Below are positions 14,001 to 27,700 of a stretch of 64,000 nt of DNA, one piece after another. The position numbers and the translations under genes were made by a program. The number at the start of each line of letters is the position of its first letter. Positions within the stretch are counted from its first letter, which is position 1. Source of the DNA: Alitta virens (Eukaryota; Annelida; Polychaeta; Phyllodocida; Nereididae); contig OW028582.1 of the NCBI GenBank assembly GCA_932294295.1, positions 38,910,204-38,974,203 on the forward strand. Reading direction: 5' to 3'. Under the pieces are notes generated by a model, which was given only the letters and a program-made list of their open reading frames with translations, had not been told where the DNA came from and searched no databases.

Positions 14001-14651
14001 TTAAACTCTCACAGGAAATATGTACATTACAAGATAATAAGGACTGGCCAGAATCAATGTCATTGTGACAACACACACTGCTTGCCAAATAGTAGTATAC
14101 AATTTCCTCTGCTCGAAAAAAATATTGACGACCATTTTTTCAATACATTACATAAAAATGATCATGGATTCTGTTATAAAAAGTAAATGAAAAACACCCA
14201 CGCCCTCGTATAACTTGTAATGTTGTTAAATGCAATAGATACGTCATCAAGGTCACTGACAACATTACATTTTCAATACCCAAGTGGTATTTACTGTTTT
14301 GAGTTTCTAAAGTTAAGTATATAATTACCCAATTTTGTCTGTTTTGACTGTACATGGTCATTCACAATTTAATACAAAATATTCTACATAAGTTTAGAAG
14401 ATATGAGCCACTGCAGCTGCAAGAGGTCCCTGCTGCCCTGAGTGGCCCATTTGAAAACAGTCCCATTATCATTCACCTGTTTTCTTACACCTGTCCCGAA
14501 AGAAAAACATTTGTCAGGTTTACACACAAGGGCTGCTGAGATGACCAGGGTCACAAACTGGACCTCCTGGTCTAAATGGTCAGTCCTGACCATTGTCCCT
14601 GGTTAAGAGGACATCCATCCATCTCATGTGATGCAGATGCAGGCTGAATAA
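11081..14651. other. Non-coding block, no gene recognised
   Basis: Short frames only. The notable content is the CTCF-like cluster at 12.6-13.2 kb, listed separately. The sequence around 13990-14360 is AT-rich and plain. Confidence 0.65.
12585..13175. promoter_or_regulatory. Cluster of CTCF-like motifs
   Basis: Four CTCF-type words fall in about 590 bp: CCAGATGGCGCTG (12585-12597), CCGCCAGGGGGCCGCC (about 12627-12642), AGCGCCACCTGGCCACC (13139-13155) and CGCCCCCTCGCGGTCG (13160-13175). The known bilaterian CTCF core reads roughly CCASNAGGKGGCGC, and the third word contains it in reverse complement. The last two are five bases apart in the same orientation class. Binding is inferred, not shown. 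Confidence 0.4.
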
Positions 14652-14677
14652 CAGCAGCAGCAGCAGCAGCAGCAGCA
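14652..14677. repeat. (CAG)n microsatellite
   Basis: Nearly perfect CAG triplets, about 8-9 units, in a region otherwise without coding evidence. Similar short CAG tracts lie at 25967-25982, 43469-43489 and 61838-61855. Confidence 0.9.
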
Positions 14678-17600
14678 TCAGACACGTATCATGTAAATAA
14701 TGAGCTTGATAAGTGCAGGTGGCCTCTGACAGACTGCTCAGCAACTGCAGGAGAGAGAGATTGGAGGAAAGAGGGAGAGAAGGAAAGAGAGATGCAATCC
14801 ATCCTGCAGGTGTGTGGCTCCATACATCAAAGCAAGAGGCGCAGGTGTCCCTGGCTAAGGACTGCATGTCACTTGGCCCCAACTGCAGCACAACAACTGC
14901 ATGCAGCCAGCATGACAAACAGGCTGTAGTGTAGCTGCCACCAGTTTAGCTCATTTTAACTGCATTATGCAAGATTATTATACTAATGCTGCTACACAGC
15001 TCTACTACAACTTGTTTGCAGCTGTCCAGAAATACTATCACCCGAGATTGAACGTCACAGTTGAACACAAAGGACCAATTTGTGTCTCAGCTGTCTTTAT
15101 CAACAAAGCCTGAGTATAAATTTGTCCTCACTTTTTGTCACAGCATTTTGAAAGAATTTGTGAATTAAGGTTTAGTTTTACCTAATTCCTCCAAGACAAA
15201 GGTTTTACATGACGTCAAGTGGACCGAGTCACCCAGAGTTGGTCTAGCTGGCCACATGTCCATAACTGAGTGCAACCTGACCTCACGTGACCTTGGGTGT
15301 CCTTGGGCAAGATGTCACATTATGTCACCTGCTCATGACATTGGCCACAGATGCACCGGGAGAGTTCATCAGATCAAACAATCCCCCTCCCCCACCTGCC
15401 CTCGTGATGTGTAAACAATGGAGATCAGGGATCAAACCAACATCTCTTGGATCCTGGGCTTGCAATTGTGTGAAATCAAACACTTGAACAAGTGGCAGAG
15501 ACAGTTTAAGAAGTCAGTTGCCAAGAAACGGGCTGTTGCCATGGAGAGAATATTCCAGATCATCTTGCACAAGTGAGACCAGCTGAGCCCTGCTCCCCCT
15601 GCCCTCCCCTTAATCACATATTCGCATGCCAGCTTTTGCATGATGACATGGCCTGGCCACACAAAGTCACCCGCTAAGCCCTGGGATGTCACCAAACAGG
15701 CTCCCCTGGCACTCACTCGGGACAAGCATGTGACAAGCACTCGGGGCAAGCACTCGCCAATTCATTGCACTCTAATTAAAGTGTGACTCACGAGACGAGA
15801 TGCATGGCATAGGCAGCTTTGGTCTATGTTGGTGAAGTCAATGGTTTCTTGGGAGTCCATAGGCTTCTTCATTTTTTGTTTCTTATCTTTTCATCTTCCT
15901 TCTTGGTCTTTTCATCCTAATCATCTAAGTCTGTGGTTTCTGATGAATTCAGCGGCAATAATTAACACATCATTAACACTATTGATTTGTTTAATGGAAG
16001 TAAAACATGCATTGCAATCCACCATTTCCTTATATTTCAGCAACCTTTACCAGTTCCTCTCTCCCTCCCTCTCCGCCTGGCATTGAGGAACATTTTATTC
16101 TCTTTCTCTCAAAAACGGTCTGTCTCCTGGAGCAGCCCAAAAGGCGCAGCTGTAGACCTGCCATTAATTTGGACAGAGCCCTGATTGCAGCCCGCCGCCC
16201 TGCCCTGCCTGGTATTATTCTTGCAACCAGCAGCCTGCTGCTGCCGCAGATTGATTGAACTTCAGGTGCAGATAATCTGCAGGTGTGTGTGGGTTGATCA
16301 AGTTTCGCGGCTTGCAGCTGCGTCTTTTCATGTCGCTGTCTTTTCAGCTGAGATTCTGAACAAACGCGAAGGACTGAGACAAAGGCCATCTGACTATACA
16401 AACGCACGTCCCAGCCTCTCTCTCTCATTTCCTCCACTGCTCAATTATTCAAACACTTCTCTCCCAATACAGCCGCCCATTTATCTATCATAACACCCAC
16501 CTACAAAATGGCTGCCGTGAAATATCAGCTGCTCTTTGTGAAATTAAATGAACATTAATCTCATGCAGAGATATAATATTGCCAGGGCCGTGACCAGCAT
16601 GAGGCAGAAGAGGCCACCGTCTCATCTGGTGTGGGTTAAATTCTTTTTCGTCATGCCAATTAAGGTATTAACACCGTCCTATTATTTTTACATTGCATCT
16701 GGGTGGCTTGACTAAACTGCGTCAAGTTCTTTCCAGTCACATATATATGCATTGATCATCTGACCTCTAATCTGCTAAGTGGCCTGGACTGTTTTTAGAG
16801 GGTACACCAGTCACACAATGATCTTCATTTAAGAATTTAAACCCAAAATCACAACACGGCGGTCTACACCAGCTGAAAAAACGTTCGAATTATTAAAGTG
16901 CAAATTGCATCGACTGGGACAAATTGGAAGCTCTCAGATAAACGCCAATTACAGGCTGAGGGAGATGGGTCGCGCATGATCACTTGAATTATTCAGCAAT
17001 CTTTAAATTCATAATCCCCATGCTGTTAACATGATCGATCACCAGCCCACCAGTCTTGCGGGGGGGGGGGGGGGGCAAGCCTTCTTGGTGGTTGAGGGGG
17101 GGGGGGCGGGGCACAAGAGACAGCTCATGTTACATTTCTCATCAAATTTAGGAGCAGGGGCCCAGCTGCCTCTATTGACAGACTCTGTATTGATCAGGCT
17201 TCGATCTTTTTTGATTAACAACTCCATACACCCATCAGCCCCCGCGAGACACAGAACATATTTGCAGAGGACTCGAAATCCTTCAATCTGGGTGGAATGG
17301 CATCAGTCGCCACATTGCAATTGGATTGTCATCCGACTGTGGCCAATTCTTGTACTCTGTCTCCTTGATGATATAGAGACATACATCTAGTGTAGTATGG
17401 AGACACAGCGCTTTATGGCTGCATGATGTGAGGGCTCAACATTAACTGTTTATGGGCGACAGAATCCCTGAAAATGAAGCAGCCAGTCTGTCACCCGGAA
17501 TCATGTAATAATTACTAATGAAGGAACAGGGTAATATATCACATAAGATGTAAGATAGAGATCCACCATTGAAGCAAATATTACTGAAACGTTATAATTA

Positions 17601-18237
17601 TACCCCGAAAAGGGGGGAGTTAACTAACATTTTTGTTGGTTATATCCCGCTCAGAATAATAGGAAAACAGTCCAAGTGGAGTATAATGTTATTCTGCTCA
17701 ATATAAGAAGCAGTTCCACAAACAATAATATCAATTTTGCATAATCAGTTATCCTTCTCTGAAACATTGCATTATAAACCAGATGACAATTAATATAACC
17801 CCCACATGTGCACTAGAACGTCTTACTTGTGCAATTTCTGACCCGCTACATTATATACACACTAGCCTTGGAATTTGTTATTTTGCAGAAGTCTTGATGA
17901 GGTAAAATCTGTTTTGTGTTAACTTTGTTCAGAGCGGTTTGCTAATTAGCTTCAGCTGCTTTCTAATCTTCCCAACTTATCTAAGCACAAGGCTAATTGG
18001 AGCCAGAAGGTCCCCCTGAGGTACACCATGCACCTGGGACATACTCCATGGACATACAATACACAAGCAGACCATGGACATACACCAGGGACATACCACA
18101 AGCACACAAGTGACTAGATGACTGCAGTGTCCTTCGCTCATTAAGCAAGTCTCTTGGCAGCTGCATCAATATTTAAGTAAGTCCAGAGATAATCAAAACC
18201 TGCCCTTCTGCCAAGGCCAGCAACAGATGTGATATTA
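14678..18237. other. Non-coding block, no gene recognised
   Basis: Contains an RFX-like half-site GTTGCCATGG (15535-15544), the 15.2-kb CRE/CACGTG pair, a YY1-like AAAATGGCTGCC (about 16506-16517), and G-runs at 17060-17075 and 17096-17106. Low-grade repetition of GGACATAC words occurs at about 18030-18090. No coding region is supported. Confidence 0.65.
15210..15290. promoter_or_regulatory. CRE palindrome next to TCACGTGA palindrome
   Basis: TGACGTCA (15210-15217) is the full CREB/ATF consensus. TCACGTGA (15283-15290) is the full USF/MITF/TFE-type E-box consensus. They are 73 bp apart, and the same pairing recurs at 31.9 kb, 37.7-37.9 kb and 47.7 kb. Confidence 0.4.
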
Positions 18238-18297
18238 TTAATGTCTCTGGTGTTAATGTCCCTGGTGTTAATGTCTCTCATGCTAATGTCTCTTATG
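18238..18297 (+). repeat. 15-bp minisatellite, 4 units
   Basis: The unit TTAATGTCTCTGGTG starts at 18238, 18253, 18268 and 18283. The third and fourth units have drifted at their last bases. The period is a multiple of three but nothing suggests translation. Confidence 0.9.
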
Positions 18298-18527
18298 CCA
18301 CTCCATCACAACATGTCCGGCCGATGGCTTTGCAAATAAAGCACCTGATGCCAACGAAATGTGCATAAAAGCTTCATCCATTGACAAATGGCAAAACTTG
18401 TAGGCCAGTCTATCACCACTAACACTGTGTGTGGCTTGTATGTCGTTTATCATACTTCTCAGCAGCTCATGACCTTAGGTTGTTTGACTCCTTTCACATC
18501 TATAAAGACAACTATGAAGAGATTCTT

Positions 18528-18589
18528 TCATCTCTGAATCGGTGAAATAAACGAAAACTTACTTGCAAGTCAGCGGTTGATATTCTTAT
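18528..18589 (+). repeat. 62-bp dispersed repeat, copy 1
   Basis: This 62-bp segment recurs at 19634-19695 in the same orientation with four mismatches (about 94% identity by eye). The core holds GAATCGGTGAAATAAACG. No matching terminal repeats or poly(A) tail are visible, so the family is unknown. It may be part of a longer transposon remnant. Confidence 0.85.
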
Positions 18590-19505
18590 CCCTTCACGCT
18601 TCTTCGGGTGAACACCAGTAGATGTGATGCAACAATGCTGAATCTCTGATTATCCCGAGTTACATATGTAGATGTCACTTGGACAGAATTCCCTTCAGCT
18701 GCCTTATATTTGCTTGTATTTCAAGAAGTTCTGCTAGGTCGGAGACATCTCATGCAATAAATGACAATGTCTAGATGTGTGTGTTATGCCACACTATCCT
18801 TGGCTGTCCAGCTACAGACTGCTCCTTGAGTCACTCCTGCTGTTGCAGTCCTTGCTGGAATCTGGGCTACTGGTGTTCAGTAGCACAGCAGAAACAGTCA
18901 GTACCAGTCCTCAGTCCGATGCACTGGCCTCGCATCCAAGATATTCTCTCTTATTGACTCAGATTCGTGTCAGGATGAGATGACAACCTGTGCGTTTATC
19001 ACTCTGTTGTGACCAGACTTGTTAGGAAGGTCAGTGATGCCACAGCCAGACGGCAATGTCACCTGCAGCTGCAGTAGCCAGTGATGAGGGTCGTCTGCAG
19101 CAGCCAGCCAGCATCAGCAACCAGCATTAGCAGCTGTTTGTTTGGCTCTGTGCTACCACTCTTTGCCGCCAGGGGCGTCTTGGAGCTGGACAGCTTAGGA
19201 GATGTAGATAATTTGGATGCATAACATCTAGTTTCTGCCTTATATGGTCAATGTGTCATTACATGGGGTGCCAAGTTATTACGCAAGTGACATTTATAGG
19301 CATATTTCAGAAATGTCTTTGTGTCTGGCATTATTTCGTGTGGATGAATCTTTTGGGAGGTTGAGCAAACTTAAATGTTTCCAACTGCCAGGAAATTTGA
19401 CAACTCTTTTTAACTTACATTTTGATTGCTTATTTTCTCATTTAAAATCAATTTTGTGACTGTAAGTGTAAACAAACTTTTTTTATTTATTTGACTTGGA
19501 CGTCC

Positions 19506-19594
19506 GATAGATAGATAGCTAGATAGATAGCTAGATAGATAGCTAGATAGATAGCTAGATAGATAGATAGCTAGATAGATAGATAGATAGATAG
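19506..19594. repeat. (GATA)n microsatellite with GCTA interruptions
   Basis: About 22 tetranucleotide units, with regular GATAGCTA substitutions giving a second-order 12-16 bp period. It lies inside the inverted-repeat element. Confidence 0.95.
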
Positions 19595-19633
19595 TTTATA
19601 GGCAAATAGCCGCTGCTAAGAAGTTAAGATCTG

Positions 19634-19695
19634 TCATCTCTGAATCGGTGAAATAAACGAAAACTTACTAGCAAGTGAGCAATTGATATTCTTAT
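19634..19695 (+). repeat. 62-bp dispersed repeat, copy 2
   Basis: Direct partner of 18528-18589. It sits 40 bp after the GATA array and inside the inverted-repeat element. The copies differ only near the 3' half (TTGCAAGTC against TAGCAAGTG, and GG against AA). Confidence 0.85.
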
Positions 19696-20015
19696 GGACA
19701 TATTTTCATATTACCTCATATACCTAAACCTTTCTTTAAAGTAGCTGTTTTTTGAGGAAAATTCTTAATTTGACCTATACCATTATGTTCACCTGCAAAT
19801 GAGTGACTTTGTTAATCTTGACTCGCAAATTGTGTCTATTAAAGTAATTTGCATAATAACTTGGTACACCTGGTTTTTCATTTATTTAAAGCAAAATACT
19901 TTTTTCCAGATTTGAATTGCTGTCATAACTTTGCTCAACCTCCCAAATGATTTATCCACACCAAATATTGTCAGTCACAAAGACAGTTTTTTTTAAATAT
20001 GCCTGAAAATGTCAC

Positions 20016-21428
20016 TGTGCAAGTCCAATCTTGCAACAGCACCAGGAAATATATGCAAATAGTAGTATCATTCTAGAGACAGGACCTTCGTCCACTTTCT
20101 GCAACCAGGAGGCTGATGCAAGGATAAAAATGCCCATGAAGTGATGAGGAAGCTGAGAAGCTGCAATCAAGCATCGCCACCTGGGCTCAGGCCTTCTATG
20201 GACCACAGTCCTTTTCAAACAGTCCATGTCACTTTCAAACAGACCATGTTACTGCTTCTGACTCTTAGACCTCATCTAAAAAGAAATGGCCAGCTCTCCA
20301 CATGTTCTGTCATCATGAAACTAGCCAAGATTCCCTGTCCCAATTCAATTATTCATTAGTAATAGTCAGTACTACATATTGATAGCAAATCAGAAATCCT
20401 GTCAGACTTCTGTAGCTATTAAAACGCAATTACAAGCATCCCACATGAAGAAATGATGTTCCATGACAAAACAAGCCTTACATCTGCCTTTTTGACATGA
20501 AACGAAGTGAATCTATTGGCACAACTGGAGACCTTGATGAGATCATGTGACACTTGACACCCAGTTCAGGGCGAGACAGGTAATTTGTTTTGACACCTGG
20601 GCACCATCTCATCTTAATATTGAGTGAACGTTGCATAAATGTTGTTAAAATGATATATATGTGTAACTAATGTGAACTATAAAAACCTCCAGAATTCCTG
20701 GATTGTTGTTATAAACTCGAGAGAGATGCATGAAGGGCGGGGTCCAATCGAATGCTCGCTGACTGACAATTGTTGGCAACATGCAGGCAAAGGTGATCCG
20801 AGATACTTGTGAAATGAGCAACACTTGGGCTCATTGTCTGTCAGTCTGTCTGTCTGTCAGTCTGTCTGTCAGTCTGTCTGTCAGTCTGCCGGTCTGTCTG
20901 CACAAAAGACAACCCCAGGAGCCAGGGAAGGGACTCATCTCTCTAAATCAAGGCGTTTGAAGTGGCCAAGATGAAAGAAACTACTCGAAATAAGAAATAT
21001 TTTGAAGTTTGAGAGTAAAATTTATTATCAAAAAAGTGAAGATTTGTAAGCTTTATTGACAGCTTTCAATGTTAAAACGAAAGTCATAAGCAGAAGAGCT
21101 TGTATGGGGCTTTCGTTGACAGGCTGATGGGGTATGAGGTTCAACCCTGACCTGGGAACTACTTGAGATCCTGATTTACTCGCCAGTTATTTTAATAACG
21201 AATGTTTCTTGCACAAACATGACATTTTTCTCAGCATTATTTCCAGATGAATAATGGCCAGTCTAACAGCTTGCACCTCCGTTTTCACAATTTACAACTT
21301 TTATCTTTTGAGAAATTGGCATTTGTTTACAGGAGAGCTAGGGCCTGCTTGCAAATGGGAGTTATGATTGAGAAACAAAGAGAGTGCATCAGGACCAAGT
21401 GCCTAAACTCATACAGGCCCCAGCAGCG
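20016..21428. other. Non-coding block, no gene recognised
   Basis: The main item is a 25-bp word ending in CGCCACCTGGGCT at 20163-20187, repeated at 59102-59126. A B-box-like GGTTCAACCC sits at about 21139-21148, but no A-box partner is visible, so I do not call a SINE there. Confidence 0.6.
20836..20900. repeat. Interrupted (GTCT)n microsatellite
   Basis: TCTG/GTCT units broken by regular CAG substitutions, giving a 12-bp higher-order pattern TCTGTCTGTCAG. Confidence 0.9.
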
Positions 21429-21485
21429 TGAGGCAGCATGAGCTTGGATGAGGCAGCATGAGCTTGGATGAGGCAGCATGAGTTG
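21429..21485 (+). repeat. 20-bp minisatellite, about 2.8 units
   Basis: TGAGGCAGCATGAGCTTGGA is repeated exactly at 21429 and 21449. The third copy diverges after GCATGAG. Confidence 0.9.
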
Positions 21486-21616
21486 TGTCATGAGTTGTAT
21501 CATTTCAAGAAGCCCATTCAACTACCAAGTGCTCCAAGTGCCTCAGCTATGCAAAAAATACTTCTGATGTAAACTCACATTTCTCCCCATCATACTGGCT
21601 ACCTTTCATTTCATAC

Positions 21617-21711
21617 AGAGGAGGAGGAGGAGGAGGAGGAGGAGGAGGAGGAGGAGGAGGAGGAGGAGGAGGAGGAGGAGGAGGAGGAGGAGGAGGAGGA
21701 GGAGGAGGAGA
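21617..21711. repeat. (GAG)n microsatellite, about 31 units
   Basis: Uninterrupted AGG/GAG triplets for 95 bp, followed by AT repeats at about 21738-21752. The minus-strand frame across it reads poly-leucine and is an artefact. Confidence 0.95.
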
Positions 21712-24700
21712 AATAGTGACAGTAAAAGTATCAGAAGTATATATATATATATTATATGTTTATTATACACTTCAATGAGGATATATACAAGGGTAACCAA
21801 AATTGTATAAGTTTGTTTTTCATTAAGTTCAATATTGAACTATACAGTTTCAGTAACAATACAGTGAAAAAAACACAGATTAACATCAGAAATTGTGAGA
21901 TAAGTCCTGTAACACAGATCCCATAAAAAAGAGAGACACACCTGTTCAAGTGCACACTCTGGCGTGAATAATGACAAACATGAACAGGACTTGCATCTTG
22001 CCAAGTGGCATAATATTTGATTTACGTCCTCTTGATAACTGAAATGGCGGCATGCGTCTTCATCAAATTCAAAGTGGATCAAGAGATTCTAGAAAGACGT
22101 TCGAGGAAGAGAAATAGAGGAGGTTATTTCATCTCGCTGTGAGGTTCATTCCACGAATTTCCTGGCAGTGAAAGAGGGTGGGAGTCCACATTCTCCAAAC
22201 ATGACATCAATAAAAGATTAAAGGAGATATGAACTGCATGAGGTGAGCGGCAGAGATGTCGTAATTGCATGAGAAAGATGCGGGACAGGCACAGATTGCA
22301 AACATGCTTGCAACATGGATACAACATAGATACAACATAGACACAACATAGATGGATAAGGCCTGATTATGTGAGCGATTTTGACAGCAGGCAGATGAGG
22401 TGTGAGGGACAGCTGTCTGGCTCTTTGGCATGGTGCACCAAGGGAGGAATTTGACCGGATGAGAAGGACAGCCAAAGATACGAAAGATACCTGTGTAACT
22501 CAGCAGTCCAGCTCATAATCTCTCACTCTGACTACTTCTTATCTTCGTTTACTATCCTGCTGGAACTGCATTTGTGGTCACTGGACTCTGGAGAAAAGGT
22601 GAACTATTCCTGAATAATATTAGGTGTATCTCTTACTGGGACACAAGAAACAAAATTGTTCCCTCCGAACTATTGTAATCAAGGAAGTCAAACAAAATGA
22701 TGAGATGACATTGCCCAAAAAAGAAGAAAGTTTGTGGTGAAATGAAAGACAGCTAGACAGACAGACAGAGCTAGAAGACAACAGGGCCTTCAGACAGACA
22801 GCCTCAGACAGGAGATGATAGAAAGATGAGAGAGGCACATGAGTGAGCATTTGTTGTTGTGTTGTTGTGTGATGGGGTTGCAGCAGCTGCAGGGATGAGG
22901 AGGCTGCAGGAGGAGGGGACTGGCATGCACTGATGCCTTGAACAGGTTGAAGTTGGCGCCAGGGTGTCTGGCCTGTCTGCAAAGTGTGGCAAACTTCTGC
23001 CCCCAAATAGTTTATCCCCAGCCCCCTCCTGCTTGCCGGCTGATAATTCTCCCCAGCTGGCCCCAAAACTTTCATCCGCTCGTTTTGCAAATGTGTCAAA
23101 CCAGTCAAGACAGCTCAAGGGAGATAGGTCTCCTATTGATAACTGAATGCTCAACAACAATATGCTCTGTCGTATGATATTGATACAATCATGCAATTTG
23201 TATTTTATACTGACTGACATATCAGAATTGACAACATCTTAGAAAACACAGTTTGGAGATGTTAAGGAATGGCAAATTGCCTTAAGCTTTTGATGCACCT
23301 GATTAAGGACCTCAAGGCGCTTGATAGAAGAGAAACTGCCAAACTGGCCCTGATATTGGACAGGCCTGATGTTTGGACAATTGCACAATGTTATTCAAAG
23401 TGACACGTCAATAAGAGAAAAACTACACCAACACGAAATTAATATTTACATCGATGTACAAATTAATAAATTGATTGCAGCATTGTCATAAGTGACCTAA
23501 TTCACAGGAAATTGGCCATGTTGAAGTGTGCATCGATCCTGTCTTGTGTTTCGTCAAAAGAAAATCTTCAGAGAGGAAAAAAGAAACTTAAATGAGAACA
23601 GAAGCGTGGGGGATATTTTGCTTATTGTTCCTCACTGGTCGACTGTTTTTTCAGCTCTCAGGCTTAGCCCAAGAGCTTCGTCTGCTAACATCTGTTTCGG
23701 ATAGCAGATGGGAAAAGCAAAAGTTTGTTTATCTCATCAAGGGCCAGCTGCCGAACTGACTAGCCACAGGTGAAAAATGCTGTCACTGCTAAACAGGTGC
23801 ACTCCGCAGTCACTGCGCACTACCAGTGCTATATGTCGGACGTTTGTGGTCAATTCGGCTTCTTTACAAACCGCCAACACAAATAGGCCTGTCATAATAC
23901 CACTCACTCCGTTTTACTCTGTAATATGTGTTTGTATGGCCAAATATCTGTCTGTCCGTCCAGCGTATTGACCATATTGTCTATCCGTTTCTTGCACCTT
24001 CAACACACAACTTGATTCACACGAAGCTTAAGAGTTGTTGAATGCAATATTGACTGAGGCAAATGCAGTGTTTTGAGCATTGCTAAGTTTGCTGTAACAA
24101 ATACAAGTTCAAACAGAGTGGGCAAGAAATATCTTGGGCACCTGTGCATTTCTCACAATTAGTCATATCACTTGGACACGATATTGTACTGCATGGGTGA
24201 TATATACTAACGTGTCTATCGGCTGTTTGATGTATGTCATGCTTTACATACTATATGTTTATGTGGATACATATCAACATGAGCCATACTGGGGACCCGT
24301 CCAAGCAGGAGCAGCTAACATCTTACCAGTCAAAGACAGGAGGACATTTCAGCAGCACAAAATCGACAGGGGACACAAAACCAAGAACACGTTGCAACCT
24401 TCCCACGGTGAGCCGTCCTGCCTCCTCGGCAGCTGAATTATTGAGCAGCAAAGTGTTGGCCTTCTTTGCAAACTATGTCATAATATTTACTGTTCCTCTG
24501 CATTACATTTCTGCTGCTTGCAAAATTGCTTGCAAAATTGCAAAAGAACAATGTCCTAATGTATGATATTAAAGAACCAGTGGCTCCATAGTTGAGTGAT
24601 CTTCTTTTAGGTTATACCCTGGATTCTCACCCAAAACCTAACAGGCCTTACACTCAGCGAATTACCTAGTGCCACACAAATAACATTTTTAAATGTTAAA

Positions 24701-27700
24701 TGACTAAAACTTAAACAAAAAGTTGCATAGCTGTCTCTCTTATTCGTATGTGAAGCAGAGCGCATTCATCCTATGGCCTGTCTCCTGGGGGGAGTATTGG
24801 CTGAAGCGGAGCGCCCATTGGCATGCCTGGGAACAGAAAGGTGTCTTCCCTTCGCCCCTTGTTTGTTCTTCTCTTTAATTGGACTTCATATCGACGCCTG
24901 CTTCTCCAATTCCTCTCCACATATCATTCCATAACTGCTGGACCCCGGGCCACAAGTCTGCATCTCATGGCATGCGCCAAAGCATAGCAAACAGAACACT
25001 ACTGTTTCGACAAGTTTGGATCAACTTGACAAACTTACATAATGCTTGTAAAAGTTTGATGGATTGAAATTGATTGCACTGCTCAGTGTCTGTCTTTATC
25101 TGTGTCTGTCTGCTGCCTTTAATTGTCTGTCTGTCGGTATATGTCTGCCCAGCTGCCTGTCTGTCTAGCTGTCTTTTTCACATCCCAGAAAAGACACTGA
25201 CACTTCCCATCATCACCCCACACGCATCCCCCTCTCCTCAGCAGCATTTGCATCTTCTGGGATCAATCCTCTCCCAATTACATTTTTAACCGAGCAGAAA
25301 TAATGGTTTATTGACGACAACATTGCAAAATATTTGAGTTTCATTACAATTAATTAGTGTTTATCAATAAGGCTGGCAGCGTGTTTGTCCAAAACGCACA
25401 AACTGAGGAAGACAATTATGGGGGAATGCAGCCCAGTCGATGAGCCTGGCAGCTAGAGGTGTTTATCGCTAATGACCAGAATTAAAATGGGAAGAAAAAA
25501 GAATTGAAGTTGATAAGGCAGCTCATGCACATTGCATTGCAGTGTGTGTTTCAACTGTGTCATTGCACGCCTCACCGTATCTCACCAAGATTGTGAGTTC
25601 GACAATTAAGCCCCATCTTTATAGACCTTGTGTTGATTATTGAAAACACTAAACTGCAAACACTGCCCAGTAAACCAGTGACTGTTAGATGATGTAACAA
25701 CTTATAATGGAAATTCAGTCATGAGAGCATGGAATTTTTCTACGTAACAAACTAACAACCAGAACAAATAATAACTCATAAGAGGATTTGATGTCACTGG
25801 TTTGATCGCAATCTGAAGGTTTATCATATTACTAACAACTGGACTATTAGGGCTACAGTCAATTTAAATGCATGACTCCGGGGCTTCTTGTCCTCAGCTT
25901 TTAGAGACCAAGTGATGAAGCGGTATGAAAACGTTTGACGAATCGTTCCCCCAGCATCACCGTCAGCAGCAGCAGCAGCAGCATGAGGGGCAACATGTGG
26001 AGGGCATGGGCTGCTGGCTGCCCCCTTCACCGAGAAACGGCTGTAGCTCATCAGAAGCCATTTGCCGCCAGCTCAGGTGGCCGGGAGATGGGCCAGGCTG
26101 GAGCCAGAGAGGAATGGGGCAAGGAGATGACACCCCAGCTGCAAACCACCCCCCCCCTCCTGCCTGCCCCCCCCCCCCCCACACCTGCCTGCTGGCTTCA
26201 CATCACTCGCCTAACAACATAACTACTAAGCAAAATAAGGGATGGCGAATAGAACAATGTAACGAAGGAGACAGTCTGTAATACGGGTCATTAATTAAAT
26301 ACAATTCAAGTTATCAATTGCATTATTTCACGAAAGTTCACTACGAAGGTGTGTGACAAACTTGAATCTATAGACCTAGTCCCCTACAAACTCCACTCAT
26401 TATTTTCACAACAAACTGTGTCTGAAGCAATAAAAAAAAAAATTATCATAGTATTTATATATAATTCTTTGTATTATTCCTGGTATTTCGTATTTTCTGC
26501 AACCCCCCCCCCCCCCCTCCCTCTCTTTCCTCGCGGCCCATTTGTCTGGAGGTGTTTCGTGGTCAGGATCCCATCTCCCAGAGGCTCCAGGCTGGCGGCG
26601 CCCCATACCTGCACTCCCCGCCTCACAACAGAAGGGGGGGGGGTGCATTAAAAGTGCCAGAAAACACCTGTCCTGCCCCCCCCCCCCTTTCTCCCCAAAA
26701 ATACACCTTTCTGGTGTTATCAGCTTCACTACAATCACATTTTCTCTTTTTGGCAGTTTGGTAGAATGCAGCATAACCCTTAGCTCCCTAACCAGCAGTT
26801 ACAGACTCCCTTCAAAAGTGACCGACTCCGTGGATCCACTGCCATTTCATTCTGCCTCAGATTTCAACCCAAGGAGCCACAGTGGCTCCCCCAGGAGTCA
26901 CGTCACACCAACGGAGCCGCAGGGTGACGGAATGAAAGTGAAACTTTCTCCGTTTTATGCCATTTCGCCCGTTCAGGTGCAGTCTTATCGATTCCATAAA
27001 AGCACTTTGCATGGTTACGACACACCTTGCTTCTTGTGCAAAAACAAAACAAAGCCAAATGTATGATATTAAAAGCTATGGAGACACACCAGGTGTTGTT
27101 TTATCACTTTCTGGGTGTAATGTATTGTTGGTGAACTTCAAATCTCAACAACAAACCAGTGCCAGAGCTATCGTAATCCAAAGTAAGGACCTAGTCCGAC
27201 AAACTGCCTCACGACGAGAGCCTATCGGCGCGCTAGCAAATGACAGCAATATTTCGGACTAGTCAGGAGCATCAATCTGACCCATCAGAGATTTTCATTA
27301 TTTTACCACAGACTAGGCCCTCGAGAAGTCATGCTTTGGCTGCATGGACATTAGATATGATTAAGAGGTCCTAGGAGCGACCATCTGCCGTCTGCTGACT
27401 TATTAAAGCAGTTAAGGGAGTTGATGAACGCAGCATCCTCCATCCATCTTTGCCTCAGATGCAACTTCATCATCATTTGTCTCCCAATCGCTTCTCAGTG
27501 TGTACAATGCACTACACGACGCCTCGGCCAACGCTCGCTAGATGGCACTTGTCGCAACTCCCACAATCCTCTGCGCCACTCCACAACCCCCGAGGTCCTT
27601 CAACACGCCACCTGGCGGGCCCTCAGCACTCCACGCCAAGACAAATATGGAGAAATATGGACAAATGTGAACAATATGGACATGGCTGTTTTGTTCTCAC

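Larger units (their letters stand above)
19271..20015. mobile_element. Composite inverted-repeat element, probable MITE-like remnant
   Basis: Two inverted relations are visible. CCAAGTTATTACGCAA (19271-19286) matches the reverse complement of TTGCATAATAACTTGG (19849-19864) at 15 of 16 positions. A longer arm, 19287-19372, is similar in reverse complement to 19927-20015; shared stretches include GGGAGGTTGAGCAAA and GTGTGGATRAATC. The order is a-b ... a'-b' rather than a-b ... b'-a'. Two diverged copies in opposite orientation is therefore likelier than one clean fold-back. No transposase frame is present. A GATA array and one copy of the 62-bp repeat lie between the arms. Confidence 0.55.

Noticed and set aside
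21130..21160. Third SINE head (GGTTCAACCC B-box)
   Set aside because: No A-box at the required distance upstream and no recognisable tail.
21606..21800. Poly-leucine minus-strand frame
   Set aside because: Direct read-through of the GAG microsatellite.
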